A stretch of 64,000 nt of DNA, from positions 124,001 to 188,000 of the forward strand of contig CAZHTC010000002.1 of assembly GCA_964535575.1 (NCBI GenBank), read 5' to 3'. The notes under the pieces are model-generated. The model saw only the letters and a list, made by a program, of their open reading frames with translations. It did no database searches and was not told the origin of the DNA. Origin of the DNA: JAGPCK01 sp964535575. Its GTDB lineage: Bacteria; Bacteroidota; Bacteroidia; UKL13-3. Position numbers and translations under genes: made by a program. Each line of letters begins with the position of its first letter. The first letter of the stretch is position 1. Below, in pieces: positions 16,770-26,186 of this stretch.

Positions 16770-18395
16770 ATGAAAAAGAGACTACTTGTATTTTTAACTT
16801 TACCTTGGTTTTCAGCGGCTTTAGCTCAGGAAACAGAAGATAAAAAAGATAAAGGCCAATTTTCGGGTAATTACCAGTTAAGTTCCCAGTTTTATCACCG
16901 TGACGATAATATCGGAGCCAATACTACGCAGTATTTGCGCGAAAAATCATCGGCCGATTCGTGGTTGTTTTTAAACTATAAATATTCGGGATTTTCATTT
17001 GCGCTGCGTTATGATTTATTTAATAACTCACCGCTTATAAATCCTCAGGCAGCTTATACCGCACAGGGCATCGGCTTTTGGCAAATAAGTAAGGATATTG
17101 ACAAACTCAATATCACAGCCGGATATTTTTACGACCAGTATGGAAGCGGAATGGTTTTCAGGGCGTACGAAGACCGGAATATTGGAATTGATTATGCGAT
17201 TCGCGGGGTGAAGGTGGCCTATAATTTTACCGATAATTTTAAAGTAAAAGCGTTCACCGGTCAGTTAAAAGGGTCGGGTACGCTGCGTTTTGATTTGTAC
17301 CCTGAAGTGGTGAAAGGAATGAATGCCGAAAACACCTTTCAGCTTTCAGAAAATACATCGCTTGAATTGGGGGCTTCGGTAGTAAACCGTACCATTGATC
17401 AAAACACCATGAACACCATTGTGAGTGCCATTAATACCTATCCGCTGGCCGAACGTTTTTACCCCAAATACAATGTATTTACCTACAACGGATATGCTAC
17501 ACTGCGGTATAAAAATTTAAGTTTGAATGTGGAGTATTGCGGAAAAACAAAAGACAATATCAGCGACAGCACTACCCGTTTTGTATTACGTGACGGGCGC
17601 ATTTACTACGGAACAATCTCTTATTCGCGCAAAGGTTTTGGTGCCAATTTTCAGTATAAGCGTATTGACGGATATTCGTTTCGTGTGGCTCCCACACAGG
17701 TTTTGTTAAACGGAGTATTGAATTACCTGCCATCACTTACCCGTCAGAATACCTATCGCCTGCTGGCCCGCTACAATGCGGTGGTGCAGGAGTTAGGCGA
17801 ATCGGCCATTCAGGGAGATATTGTGTGGTCGCCCGATAAAAAAACAACCATCAACCTGAATGCATCGCACGTGGAGCGGTTGAACAAAGAAAAACTCTAT
17901 GAAGAGTTGTACATTGATGTGCAGCATAAATTCACCAGAAAATTCAAAGCCATGCTGGGTTTTCAAACTGTAAATTATAATCAGTTCCGGTTAGAAAATA
18001 ATGCATCGGCTACTATGGTACATACCCTTACTCCCTTTGGCGAGTTTACTTATAAATTTACCACCCGCCAATCTATGCGTTTTGAATGGCAATACCTCGA
18101 TACCAAAGAAGATTTGGGAAGTTTTGTGAATGCGCTCGTGGAATTTAATGTGGCTCCGCATTATTCGTTTTCAGCAGGAGATATGGTGAATAATAAACCT
18201 CACCGCTTAGCTTCGCATACCATCCCGAATAAAGTGGTGCATTATCCTACCATTTTTGCGGCTTACACACTTAAAACTTCCCGTTTTACGTTGGCTTATG
18301 TAAAGCAACCGCAAGGGGTAAATTGTACCGGAGGGGTATGTCGTGTGGAACCTGCTTTCAGCGGGGTGCGTTTTACATTAACAACAAGTTTTTAA
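16770..18395 (+). CDS. DUF6029-like outer-membrane protein
   Basis: 541 residues with a signal peptide (ending SAALAQ, about residue 20) and a mature part made of alternating amphipathic strands rich in aromatic residues, ending in a strand with C-terminal Phe (RFTLTTSF), as in outer-membrane beta-barrels. The start QFSGNYQLSSQFYHRDD and the block YFYDQYGSGMVFRAYEDR resemble the DUF6029 family found across Bacteroidota, whose function is unknown. It is followed after 12 bases by an Omp28-like lipoprotein and then a DUF1684 gene, a likely three-gene surface operon. Confidence 0.75.
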   Translation: MKKRLLVFLTLPWFSAALAQETEDKKDKGQFSGNYQLSSQFYHRDDNIGANTTQYLREKSSADSWLFLNYKYSGFSFALRYDLFNNSPLINPQAAYTAQGIGFWQISKDIDKLNITAGYFYDQYGSGMVFRAYEDRNIGIDYAIRGVKVAYNFTDNFKVKAFTGQLKGSGTLRFDLYPEVVKGMNAENTFQLSENTSLELGASVVNRTIDQNTMNTIVSAINTYPLAERFYPKYNVFTYNGYATLRYKNLSLNVEYCGKTKDNISDSTTRFVLRDGRIYYGTISYSRKGFGANFQYKRIDGYSFRVAPTQVLLNGVLNYLPSLTRQNTYRLLARYNAVVQELGESAIQGDIVWSPDKKTTINLNASHVERLNKEKLYEELYIDVQHKFTRKFKAMLGFQTVNYNQFRLENNASATMVHTLTPFGEFTYKFTTRQSMRFEWQYLDTKEDLGSFVNALVEFNVAPHYSFSAGDMVNNKPHRLASHTIPNKVVHYPTIFAAYTLKTSRFTLAYVKQPQGVNCTGGVCRVEPAFSGVRFTLTTSF

Positions 18396-18407
18396 TTGCC
18401 TTGAAGT

Positions 18408-19295
18408 ATGAAACAGATAGTTTGTAAACTTAGCCTTGTTGCTGCTGTTCTCTTAGGGTTGGGTTCTTGTAAAGAAGAACCACCTGCGGTTGATTTTAGT
18501 GTTCCACCCATTGATACCACGTACGTTGACGGAAGTGTGCAGGCAGGTACTCAGCTTAAAAATGTGTTGATTGAAGATTTTACCGGTGTAAAATGCATCA
18601 ATTGCCCGAAAGCACAAACACAGGCCAAATTGTTACAGAACAATAATCCCGGACGTGTGGTGGTGGTAGGTTTGCATCCGGCAGCTCCATCGGGGTTTGA
18701 ATCATTATGCGCTCCTTACAACACGCCCCCCGAGGTAAGTAAATACGATTTCAGAACTGACGATGCCAGAGATATTATGCAGTTAATAGGTACACCCGGT
18801 GGTTTGCCCGCAGGAGCTATTAACCGTAAATTAGTGAATGGCGAACGTACCATTTTACAATACAATACATGGCCAACAGTGGTAAGTCAGGAACTGGCCG
18901 CAGGAACCAACTGTAAAATAGAATTTACCAAAAAAGTAACCGACTCCATCCTGCATGTGATGGTAGTAAGAGTTAAGGTAACATACTATGGATCATCTAC
19001 CGACTCCAATTACCTTACGATCGGGTTAACGGAAAGCCATATGATCGACTTGCAGGAAGATGGCGGAATAGTAGTGCACGATTATGAGCATAACCATGTG
19101 CTGCGAAAACTGATCACCAGTTTCAGCGGCAACCTGCTCAATGCACCCATTGTAACCGGACGCGTTTTTGAAAAGGAATATACCGTTGCATTAGATCCTT
19201 CATGGAAAACAACCAATATGCATGTGTATGCGCTGGTGCACAAAGATGCGGTGAGTAAAGATGTACTGCAATGTGCCGAAACAGAACTTTACTAA
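18408..19295 (+). CDS. Omp28-related lipoprotein with thioredoxin-like CxxC
   Basis: 295 residues. Lipoprotein signal with lipobox LGLGSC (Cys22). The mature chain starts with an Omp28-type domain: LIEDFTGVKCINCPKAQTQA shows a thioredoxin-like CxxC motif, followed by a cis-Pro-like GTPGGLPAGAINR region. Omp28-family proteins are outer-membrane or surface lipoproteins of Bacteroidota; the CxxC suggests thiol-disulfide or copper/thiol chemistry at the surface (inference). The C-terminal half is beta-rich. The gene overlaps the DUF1684 gene by 25 bases. Confidence 0.85.
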   Translation: MKQIVCKLSLVAAVLLGLGSCKEEPPAVDFSVPPIDTTYVDGSVQAGTQLKNVLIEDFTGVKCINCPKAQTQAKLLQNNNPGRVVVVGLHPAAPSGFESLCAPYNTPPEVSKYDFRTDDARDIMQLIGTPGGLPAGAINRKLVNGERTILQYNTWPTVVSQELAAGTNCKIEFTKKVTDSILHVMVVRVKVTYYGSSTDSNYLTIGLTESHMIDLQEDGGIVVHDYEHNHVLRKLITSFSGNLLNAPIVTGRVFEKEYTVALDPSWKTTNMHVYALVHKDAVSKDVLQCAETELY

Positions 19296-19909
19296 CCATA
19301 TTTATACTGGGTGCAGCACTCGCATTTTTTGCATCGTGCAGTTCGGCACCGCCCGTTACCGAGGCAAAAGTATTAAGCCTTGATGAACACCGCAGCCAAA
19401 AAGACGAACGCTTTCGCGACTGGAATACGTCACCGCTTCCCAAAAAGGAGATAGGATCATTTACCGGACTCCATTATTTTCCGCCAAACGAAACCTTTAA
19501 TGTAGAAGCTGTATTTAAAAAAGTATCTGGCGAAAAACCGTTTGCGCTGCCCGCCACAAATGACACTTCGTATGTGTATGTGAAGTATGGTGAGTTATAT
19601 TTTACCATTAACCAAACGGCCTGCACCCTTGTGGTATATCAGAGTCCTGAAATTGCATCGGGCAAAGGGCAGGAGGATTACCTGTTTATTCCCTTCACCG
19701 ATTTAACCAACGGGAAAGAAACATATAGCGGAGGCAGGTATCTTGATTTCCGCATTCCAAAAGAAGAGAAGGTGAATATCGATTTTAATTACGCTTATAA
19801 TCCGTATTGCGTGTATAATCCAACCGGATTTTATTGCCCCATTCCTCCAAAGGAAAATCAATTACCTGTGCGAATTGAAGCAGGGGAGAAAAATTTCGGA
19901 AACCACTGA
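19271..19909 (+). CDS. DUF1684-family lipoprotein
   Basis: 212 residues with a lipobox FFASC (Cys23) after a hydrophobic signal. The mature domain shows the DUF1684 pattern: HRSQKDERFRDWNTSPL, FTGLHYFPPNETFNVEA, YSGGRYLDFRIP, FNYAYNPYCVYN and FYCPIPPKENQLPVRIEAGEK. The family is common in Bacteroidota and Actinomycetota with no proven biochemical role. The ATG lies inside the Omp28-like gene. The stop codon abuts the stop of the convergent desaturase; the two stops together form the palindrome TGATCA. Confidence 0.88.
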   Translation: MCRNRTLLTIFILGAALAFFASCSSAPPVTEAKVLSLDEHRSQKDERFRDWNTSPLPKKEIGSFTGLHYFPPNETFNVEAVFKKVSGEKPFALPATNDTSYVYVKYGELYFTINQTACTLVVYQSPEIASGKGQEDYLFIPFTDLTNGKETYSGGRYLDFRIPKEEKVNIDFNYAYNPYCVYNPTGFYCPIPPKENQLPVRIEAGEKNFGNH

Positions 19910-20986
19910 TCAGGCAGTGCCTATTTGTTTCAGGTAGAGGGTATGCGAACGCAGCGCACTCATTAAAGTAGGATGAGCTAACACATCAACCCCGAACTCC
20001 TTGCAGGTTTCAAGTACAATAGGATGAATGGCCGGGTAATGCACATGACTTATTTTGGGAAATAAATGATGTTCCATCTGGTAATTTAATCCGCCAAGCA
20101 TCCAGGTAAGCACTTTGCTTCCTGCGGCAAAATCGGCAGTGGTGCGTATCTGATGAACGGCCCATTCCGTTTCAATATCCATGGGTTTGTTTTGTTCAGG
20201 AACTACCGGAAAAAAACTCGATTCAAAAATATGGGCTAACTGAAATACGCTCGATAAAATAAAACCAAGAAAGGTGGCCATTATCACATACCCGATAAGT
20301 GTATGCCCAAGTCCTACCTGCGATGACGGAATAAGTATAAAAATGGTGATGTGAACTGCTTTCGAAAACCAGAAAATAAAATGTTCTCCCAATGTCCATT
20401 TTCTGATAGGAGTATCTTCAGCAATTTTGCCGGTGAAGTACTTCATAAAATCGCGTATGTAAACCCAGAAGAAAAAAGTAGCGGCATACAGCAGGTAAGC
20501 ATAAACATGCTGATACCGGTGAAACCATTTCTTTTTTTGTCCCGGATGCTGACGTAAAAAAGGTTTCAAATCAATATCATCATCCAGATGTTCAATATTG
20601 GTATACGTGTGGTGATTTAAATTATGCTTCTGATGCCATATAAGGGCATTTCCCCCGAGTATATTCAGAGTGTAGGCCATAATGGTGTTTAACACCTTGT
20701 TATTTGAATAGCTCCCGTGCGAACCATCGTGCATCATGTTAAATCCAACCAGCGCAAATAAAATTCCCAGCGAAATGCATAAGGTAATTTGTAACCACAC
20801 CTGAGGCGGAGTAAAAAAAACAAGCAGCGTATAATTGACAAGCAATAAAGCGGAGATGATTATTGTTTTGGAGTAAAGCGCGGCATTCCCCTCATGGGTA
20901 ATTTGATGCTCACTGAAATGCTGGTTTACTCTGTTGCGAAGCGTATTAAAAAACGATTTCTGACTTGGCCTGAAAACTACTTCCAT
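19910..20986 (-). CDS. membrane fatty acid desaturase (linoleoyl-CoA/acyl-lipid type)
   Basis: 358 residues with four or more hydrophobic helices and the three histidine boxes of membrane di-iron desaturases: HDGSH (86-90), HNLNHH (121-126) and QMEHH (303-307), the last in the QxxHH form of front-end desaturases. It lacks a fused cytochrome b5 domain. It should introduce a double bond into membrane acyl chains. A cold-shock protein gene lies 46 bases upstream on the same strand, which fits membrane adaptation to low temperature. Confidence 0.9.
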   Translation of the reverse strand: MEVVFRPSQKSFFNTLRNRVNQHFSEHQITHEGNAALYSKTIIISALLLVNYTLLVFFTPPQVWLQITLCISLGILFALVGFNMMHDGSHGSYSNNKVLNTIMAYTLNILGGNALIWHQKHNLNHHTYTNIEHLDDDIDLKPFLRQHPGQKKKWFHRYQHVYAYLLYAATFFFWVYIRDFMKYFTGKIAEDTPIRKWTLGEHFIFWFSKAVHITIFILIPSSQVGLGHTLIGYVIMATFLGFILSSVFQLAHIFESSFFPVVPEQNKPMDIETEWAVHQIRTTADFAAGSKVLTWMLGGLNYQMEHHLFPKISHVHYPAIHPIVLETCKEFGVDVLAHPTLMSALRSHTLYLKQIGTA

Positions 20987-21032
20987 GTGGATTGTTTGGG
21001 GTTAGGTAAAATGAAATTGAACAGATTTAAAC

Positions 21033-21224
21033 TTACCCGCGTTCAACGTTTACAGCGGTAAGTCCTTTTTTCCCGTTTTCAACATCAAATGTAACCTGAT
21101 CTCCCTGACGAATGGGAGATTTAAGACCTGTGCGGTGAACAAAAATATCGGTATTGGTTTCGGAGTCGGTTATAAAACCATATCCCTTTTCGATATTGTA
21201 AAATTTAACTGTGCCCTTTTTCAT
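21033..21224 (-). CDS. cold-shock domain protein
   Basis: 63-residue single cold-shock (OB-fold) domain, a nucleic-acid chaperone. RNP1 appears as KGYGFI (13-18) and RNP2 as DIFVHRTGL (26-34). It is slightly shorter than E. coli CspA. It sits upstream of the desaturase on the same strand with a 46-base gap, so the two may be co-expressed. The 262-base region 21225-21486 between it and pheT holds only an inverted repeat TGTCC-N6-GGACA (about 21338-21353) and probable divergent promoters. Confidence 0.93.
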   Translation of the reverse strand: MKKGTVKFYNIEKGYGFITDSETNTDIFVHRTGLKSPIRQGDQVTFDVENGKKGLTAVNVERG

Positions 21225-21486
21225 GTATTGAATTTAAATGTTCTTGTTTGTTCAAAATAAAAAATCCTGTGCAAAATGGTTTAACGAAAGCTGTAGTTAT
21301 TTTTCTGGCGAAACCCTTGATACACCTATGCGTGTACTGTCCCGTTCAGGACATTACAATAATACAATTAATATTCAGTAATTCGCAAAACTTTAGCACT
21401 TCCCGTTTAATCAGTAGGTTATAGTTTTCATCTTCTTTCGTTTCTTTCTTTAACCACCAAACTAAATTCTTTAATTTCGTTGCCTT

Positions 21487-23892
21487 ATGAAGATTTCACT
21501 CAATTGGCTCAACGATTTTATAGAAAATACACTTTCGGCCCCTGAAATTGAACAGGTATTAACCAACTGCGGACTTGAAGTAGAGCATTATGAAGAATAC
21601 TCTCCCGTAAAAGGGGGATTGCAGGGATTGGTTACCGGTGAGGTGCTTACCTGTGTGCAGCATCCCAATGCCGACCGCTTGCGGGTGACAACCGTTGATG
21701 CCGGAACCGGTACTCCGTTACAAATAGTTTGCGGTGCCCCCAATGTGGCTGCCGGACAAAAAGTAGCCGTGGCTCTGGTGGGTACTACGCTGTATCCAAC
21801 CGCTGGCGAACCTTTTAAAATTTCCAAAAGCAAAATACGGGGGGAAGTTTCAGAAGGAATGTTGTGTGCCGAGGATGAAATTGGTTTAGGACAAAGTCAT
21901 GCAGGCATTATGGTATTGCCCGCTGAAACTAAAGTGGGTATTCCGCTGTCACAAATTCTGCCTGTGTACACCGATACTGTTTTTGAAATCGGATTAACAC
22001 CCAACAGAGGTGATGCCGCTTCGCATCTGGGTGTGGCACGCGATATTTTTGCGGTAAAAAATGTACCTCTTAAAACCTGGCGCAGGCAATTACCTGCGGT
22101 AAAGGGAACTTCAAAAATTGAAGTGGTAGTAGAAGATAGCAATGCCTGTCCGAGGTATTCGGGTTGTGTGGTGAGTGGCGTAAAAGTACAACCTTCACCC
22201 GTTTGGTTGCAAAACCGATTAAAGGCAATTGGGCTGAGTCCTATTAATAATATTGTTGATGCTACCAATTATGTATTGCACAGCATTGGGCAGCCCATTC
22301 ACGCATTTGATGTGAGCAAAATAAAAGGGAATAAAATTGTGGTAAAAAAGGCTGAGGCAGGCACACTGTTTACCACCCTTGATAAAACCGAACGCAAATT
22401 GCATGGTTTTGAACTGATGATATGCAATGCCGTTGAACCAATGGCAATGGCCGGTGTTTTTGGCGGTCTTGATTCGGGAATAAACGAGGAAACTACCGAA
22501 GTGTTTATTGAAAGTGCTTATTTTAACCCGGCTGTTATACGCAAGGCAGCTAAAGCGCATGCGCTAAGTACCGATGCATCATTCAGGTTTGAACGCGGCA
22601 CCGACCCCGATATGACCATGGATGCCATGGAACTCACGGCACATCTTATTATGGAACTGGCAGGAGGAGAAGTTTCCTCAGGTATAGTTGATGTGTATCC
22701 GGCTAAAATAGCTCCGCACCGGGTATCATTTAATCTGAAACGTTTTTGCAAACTGGCAGGAAAAGAAATTGCAGCTGACGAAATAAAAACCATTTTAAAC
22801 CGACTCGAAATAAAAATAAGTACCGATGCAGGCAATGATGATTGGATATTAACCGTGCCCGCTTACCGTGTGGATGTAACCCGTGACGTAGATATTGCCG
22901 AGGAAATCATGCGCATTTACGGGTACAATCAAATAGATATTCCTGCTTCCATTCGTTCATGTATATCGGTTACGCCCGAAGAAAAATTTTTCCGCTTCCG
23001 TTCGCGTACCGGAGATTTTCTTTCGCACAGCGGGTTCAATGAAATTTACGGATTCAGCCTCACCTCATCGGCCAATTATACCGATGAAGAAAAAAAATCG
23101 TTGGTAACCATCCTTAATCCACTCAGCAATGAACTTGATGTACTCAGGCAAACCATGTTGTTTTACGGGCTGCAAACCATTCAATACAATACCAACCGCA
23201 AACAGGCCGATTTAAAAATTTACGAATTTGGAAAAACCTACCATAAGGAAGCCAATACCTATATAGAGCAAAATCACCTGGCATTATGGATTACAGGCAA
23301 ACAAAATCAGCCTAACTGGAATACCCCCGCTGTCGATGTAAGCTATTATTACCTGAAAACATTTGTGGGAGAATTGTTAGCCAAAGCCGGAATTACACAG
23401 TTCGAAACGATGAACGAACATACGGCTTACTTATCAACCTGTACCAGATTGCTGAGAGATGGCAAAGTGATAGGCGAATTCGGAATGGTTTCGGCAGCGC
23501 TGGCAAAAAAATACGATATTGAGGCTCCGGTTTTTTATGCCGACCTTAACTGGGATAGTATGTGCCGTGCCGAATCGGCAAGTACCACCGTGGTAACCCC
23601 CGTTGCCAAATATCCGGAGGTGCGCAGGGATTTATCCATGTTAATTGATAAGCAGGTAAAATTTGCCGACCTCGAACGTATTGCTCATGAAACGGAACGT
23701 AAACTGTTGCGTGCCGTGGATATGTTTGATATGTATGAAGGAAATAAACTTCCGGAAGGGAAAAAATCGTATGCCCTCAGTTTTATTTTGCAGGATACCG
23801 AAAAAACCCTTACGAGCGAACAGGTGGATAAAGTGATGCAAAAACTGGTAGAGAATTATCGCAAACAATTGAACGCTGAAATAAGGCAATGA
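21487..23892 (+). CDS. pheT: phenylalanine--tRNA ligase beta subunit
   Basis: 801 residues, the normal bacterial length. Domain order: N-terminal tRNA-binding (EMAP/B2-like) domain at about 40-150, B3/B4 editing domain (about 210-395), B5 domain (about 405-475), the class II synthetase-like core, and a C-terminal FDX-ACB anticodon-binding domain starting at PVAKYPEVRRDLSM. It needs PheS, which is not in the window. The stop overlaps the next ORF by four bases (ATGA). Confidence 0.97.
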   Translation: MKISLNWLNDFIENTLSAPEIEQVLTNCGLEVEHYEEYSPVKGGLQGLVTGEVLTCVQHPNADRLRVTTVDAGTGTPLQIVCGAPNVAAGQKVAVALVGTTLYPTAGEPFKISKSKIRGEVSEGMLCAEDEIGLGQSHAGIMVLPAETKVGIPLSQILPVYTDTVFEIGLTPNRGDAASHLGVARDIFAVKNVPLKTWRRQLPAVKGTSKIEVVVEDSNACPRYSGCVVSGVKVQPSPVWLQNRLKAIGLSPINNIVDATNYVLHSIGQPIHAFDVSKIKGNKIVVKKAEAGTLFTTLDKTERKLHGFELMICNAVEPMAMAGVFGGLDSGINEETTEVFIESAYFNPAVIRKAAKAHALSTDASFRFERGTDPDMTMDAMELTAHLIMELAGGEVSSGIVDVYPAKIAPHRVSFNLKRFCKLAGKEIAADEIKTILNRLEIKISTDAGNDDWILTVPAYRVDVTRDVDIAEEIMRIYGYNQIDIPASIRSCISVTPEEKFFRFRSRTGDFLSHSGFNEIYGFSLTSSANYTDEEKKSLVTILNPLSNELDVLRQTMLFYGLQTIQYNTNRKQADLKIYEFGKTYHKEANTYIEQNHLALWITGKQNQPNWNTPAVDVSYYYLKTFVGELLAKAGITQFETMNEHTAYLSTCTRLLRDGKVIGEFGMVSAALAKKYDIEAPVFYADLNWDSMCRAESASTTVVTPVAKYPEVRRDLSMLIDKQVKFADLERIAHETERKLLRAVDMFDMYEGNKLPEGKKSYALSFILQDTEKTLTSEQVDKVMQKLVENYRKQLNAEIRQ

Positions 23893-24182
23893 GCAAGGCC
23901 CTGCTTGACCAATTAACCGAAATTCAAAAAAAAGTTAAACGGCTTAAACAGCTGCTGGATGCTGAACAAGCTAAAATTCAGAATCTTGAGGTGAAGTTGG
24001 CCGGGATGCAGTCAGAATTGGACGCACAAAAAAATGCCCACAAGGAACTGGAAGAAACGAATAAAATCAGTAAACTTGCAAATGCGATAACCCTGTCGCA
24101 TACCGATGTGAAGGAGCATAAAAGGCTAATCAATCAGTATATCAGGGAAATCGATACATGCATCAGATTGTTAAGCGACTGA
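23889..24182 (+). CDS. small coiled-coil protein
   Basis: 97 residues, almost wholly alpha-helical with heptad-like spacing (LTEIQKKVKRLKQLLDAEQ, IQNLEVKLAGMQSEL), so a coiled coil is likely. It has no signal peptide. Proteins of this kind regularly lie between pheT and zapA in Bacteroidota, which hints at a link to ZapA and the division ring, but no function is known to me. Starts inside the pheT stop (four-base overlap); zapA follows after 16 bases. Confidence 0.75.
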   Translation: MSKALLDQLTEIQKKVKRLKQLLDAEQAKIQNLEVKLAGMQSELDAQKNAHKELEETNKISKLANAITLSHTDVKEHKRLINQYIREIDTCIRLLSD

Positions 24183-24198
24183 GAAGGCGTACAACAAA

Positions 24199-24486
24199 AT
24201 GAGTGAATTACAGATAAAAGTTAATATAGCCGACCGACATTACCCGCTGAAGATTGCCGAAGCAGACGAAGCAAGGGTGAGGGAAGCTGCTAACATGATT
24301 AACCAACGGGTGAAAGCATACTTTGAACATTTTTCCGTAAAAGATAAACAAGACGTACTAGCCATGTGCGCACTTGAGCTGGCCACTGAAAATTTAAGCA
24401 TCAAAGATGTTCAACCTGTTGAAGACCATCGCGTGGCCGAAGCCATTGCAAGACTAAGTGAGTCGTTGCGCGATATTGAAATCTGA
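24199..24486 (+). CDS. zapA: cell division protein ZapA
   Basis: 95 residues of the ZapA family, which bundles FtsZ filaments. The N-terminal globular part is visible in LQIKVNIADRHYPLKI and EADEARVREAANMINQRV, followed by the long helix and the segment DKQDVLAMCALELATENL. Short C-terminal coiled coil. Same orientation as, and close to, the pheT and coiled-coil genes; rny follows after 85 bases. Confidence 0.88.
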   Translation: MSELQIKVNIADRHYPLKIAEADEARVREAANMINQRVKAYFEHFSVKDKQDVLAMCALELATENLSIKDVQPVEDHRVAEAIARLSESLRDIEI

Positions 24487-24571
24487 ATTCATCCTCATTT
24501 ACGTTTTTCTCCCTTCATCCCGGTGTATGGTATATACCTTATGTTAAATTATTAAATAGAAAAAGGAGAAG

Positions 24572-26110
24572 ATGGGAATTTTAGAAATTGTATTAATTAT
24601 TGCTGCTGCAATCATAGGCGCTTTGATTACCTGGTTTATTGCCGGTAGTCAGCAAAAAGGGAAAGCATCAGGCATTATTGCAGAAGCCGAAGCCAAGGCC
24701 GAGGTAATTCGCAAAGACAAGGAGTTGCAGGCAAAAGAACGTTTTATGCAACTTAAGGCCGAGCACGAAAAAGAAGTGAATGCCAAAAACAATCACATTT
24801 CGCAGGCCGAAACCAGAATTAAACAAAAGGAGCAAAGCCTCAATCAGAAAATGGAAAACACCCAGCGCAAAGAAAATGAGCTGGAGAAACTGAAAGAGCA
24901 GTACACGCGTCAGGTTGAAGCTGTAAATCACAAAAAGGAAGAATTGGACAAAGCGCTTCAGTCGCAAATTAAAACACTCGAAAAAGTGGCGGGTATGAGT
25001 GCCGAAGAAGCCAAAGCCCAGATGATTGAAGCTTTGAAAGATGAGGCACGCACACAGGCCATGGTGATGGCAAAAGATATTGTGGACGAAGCCAAACTTA
25101 CTGCTGTAAAAGACGCCAAGAAAATTGTAATCCAAACCATTCAGCGCACCGCAGCCGAGCAGGCTATTGAAAACTCGGTTTCGGTATTTCATATTGAAAG
25201 TGACGAAATGAAAGGGCGTATCATTGGCCGCGAAGGAAGAAATATCCGCGCACTGGAAGCCGCCACCGGAATTGAAATTATTGTGGATGATACTCCTGAA
25301 GCAATTATTCTTTCAGGCTTCGATCCCATTCGCAGGGAGATTGCCCGCCTTTCATTGCACCGCCTGGTAACCGATGGCCGTATTCACCCGGCCCGCATTG
25401 AAGAGGTGGTGACTAAAGTGAAAAAACAAATTGAAGAAGAAGTAGTAGAAATAGGAGAACGCGTGTGTATTGATATGGGCATTCATGGTCTGCACCCCGA
25501 ACTGGTGCGCATGGTGGGCCGCATGAGGTATCGTTCATCATACGGACAAAACCTGTTGCAGCACTCACGCGAAGTGGCTAATCTTTGTGCTACCATGGCT
25601 GCCGAAATGGGACTGAATGTAAAGCTGGCTAAACGTGCCGGATTACTTCACGATATTGGAAAAGTGCCGGATGATAATCCCGAAACACCACACGCATTAC
25701 TCGGCATGCAACTGGCCGAAAAATATAAAGAGCATCCGGATGTGGTAAATGCCATTGGTGCCCACCACGATGAAATTGAAATGAACTGCCTTATTGCACC
25801 CGTAATTCAGGCGTGCGATGCCATTTCAGGTTCGCGCCCCGGTGCACGCAGAGAGGATGTAGAGAATTATATTAAACGTTTAAAAGATCTCGAAGCAATG
25901 GCCCTTTCATACCCCGGAGTCGAAAAATCATTTGCCATCCAGGCCGGACGTGAATTGCGTGTAATTGTAGAAAGCGAAAAAATTACTGATGAACAGGCCG
26001 ATGTACTTTCATTCGATCTGGCTACGCGCATTCAAAAAGAAATGACTTACCCCGGACAAATAAAAATTACGGTGATACGTGAAAAACGTGCCGTTAATTT
26101 CGCCAAGTAA
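24572..26110 (+). CDS. rny: ribonuclease Y
   Basis: 512 residues: N-terminal transmembrane helix (about 4-22), a long Glu/Lys-rich coiled coil (about 35-190), a KH domain with RIIGREGRNIRALE (about 213-226), and an HD domain with the catalytic pair in GLLHDIGKVPDD (about 362-373). Membrane-tethered endoribonuclease that starts mRNA decay. The 85-base upstream gap contains an AAAGGAG ribosome-binding site (24560-24566), unusually strong for this window. A clear terminator follows the gene. Confidence 0.96.
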   Translation: MGILEIVLIIAAAIIGALITWFIAGSQQKGKASGIIAEAEAKAEVIRKDKELQAKERFMQLKAEHEKEVNAKNNHISQAETRIKQKEQSLNQKMENTQRKENELEKLKEQYTRQVEAVNHKKEELDKALQSQIKTLEKVAGMSAEEAKAQMIEALKDEARTQAMVMAKDIVDEAKLTAVKDAKKIVIQTIQRTAAEQAIENSVSVFHIESDEMKGRIIGREGRNIRALEAATGIEIIVDDTPEAIILSGFDPIRREIARLSLHRLVTDGRIHPARIEEVVTKVKKQIEEEVVEIGERVCIDMGIHGLHPELVRMVGRMRYRSSYGQNLLQHSREVANLCATMAAEMGLNVKLAKRAGLLHDIGKVPDDNPETPHALLGMQLAEKYKEHPDVVNAIGAHHDEIEMNCLIAPVIQACDAISGSRPGARREDVENYIKRLKDLEAMALSYPGVEKSFAIQAGRELRVIVESEKITDEQADVLSFDLATRIQKEMTYPGQIKITVIREKRAVNFAK

Positions 26111-26128
26111 TTATCCGGTATATTCCAT

Positions 26129-26168
26129 AAAAGAGGCCTAAGCAATTTGCTTCGGCCTCTTTTGTTTT
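26129..26168 (+). terminator. Rho-independent terminator after rny
   Basis: AAAAGAGGCC (26129-26138) pairs with GGCCTCTTTT (26154-26163), with an inner AAGC/GCTT pairing, then a T-rich tail. The stem is symmetric with A- and T-runs on both sides, so it can also terminate the convergent T9SS gene. Confidence 0.85.
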
Positions 26169-26186
26169 TGGTGTGGTGGCTTATTG

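Noticed and set aside
21338..21353. Inverted repeat TGTCC-N6-GGACA between the cold-shock gene and pheT as an operator
   Set aside because: Short and isolated, not placed over a recognisable promoter element; kept only as a note in the cold-shock entry.
24487..24571. 6S RNA or another small RNA between zapA and rny
   Set aside because: The gap is only 85 bases, too short for 6S RNA, and shows no strong hairpin.
24668..25192. Long antisense ORF within rny
   Set aside because: Phe/Leu/Gly-rich low-complexity translation of the reverse strand of the rny coiled coil; no start signal or family features.
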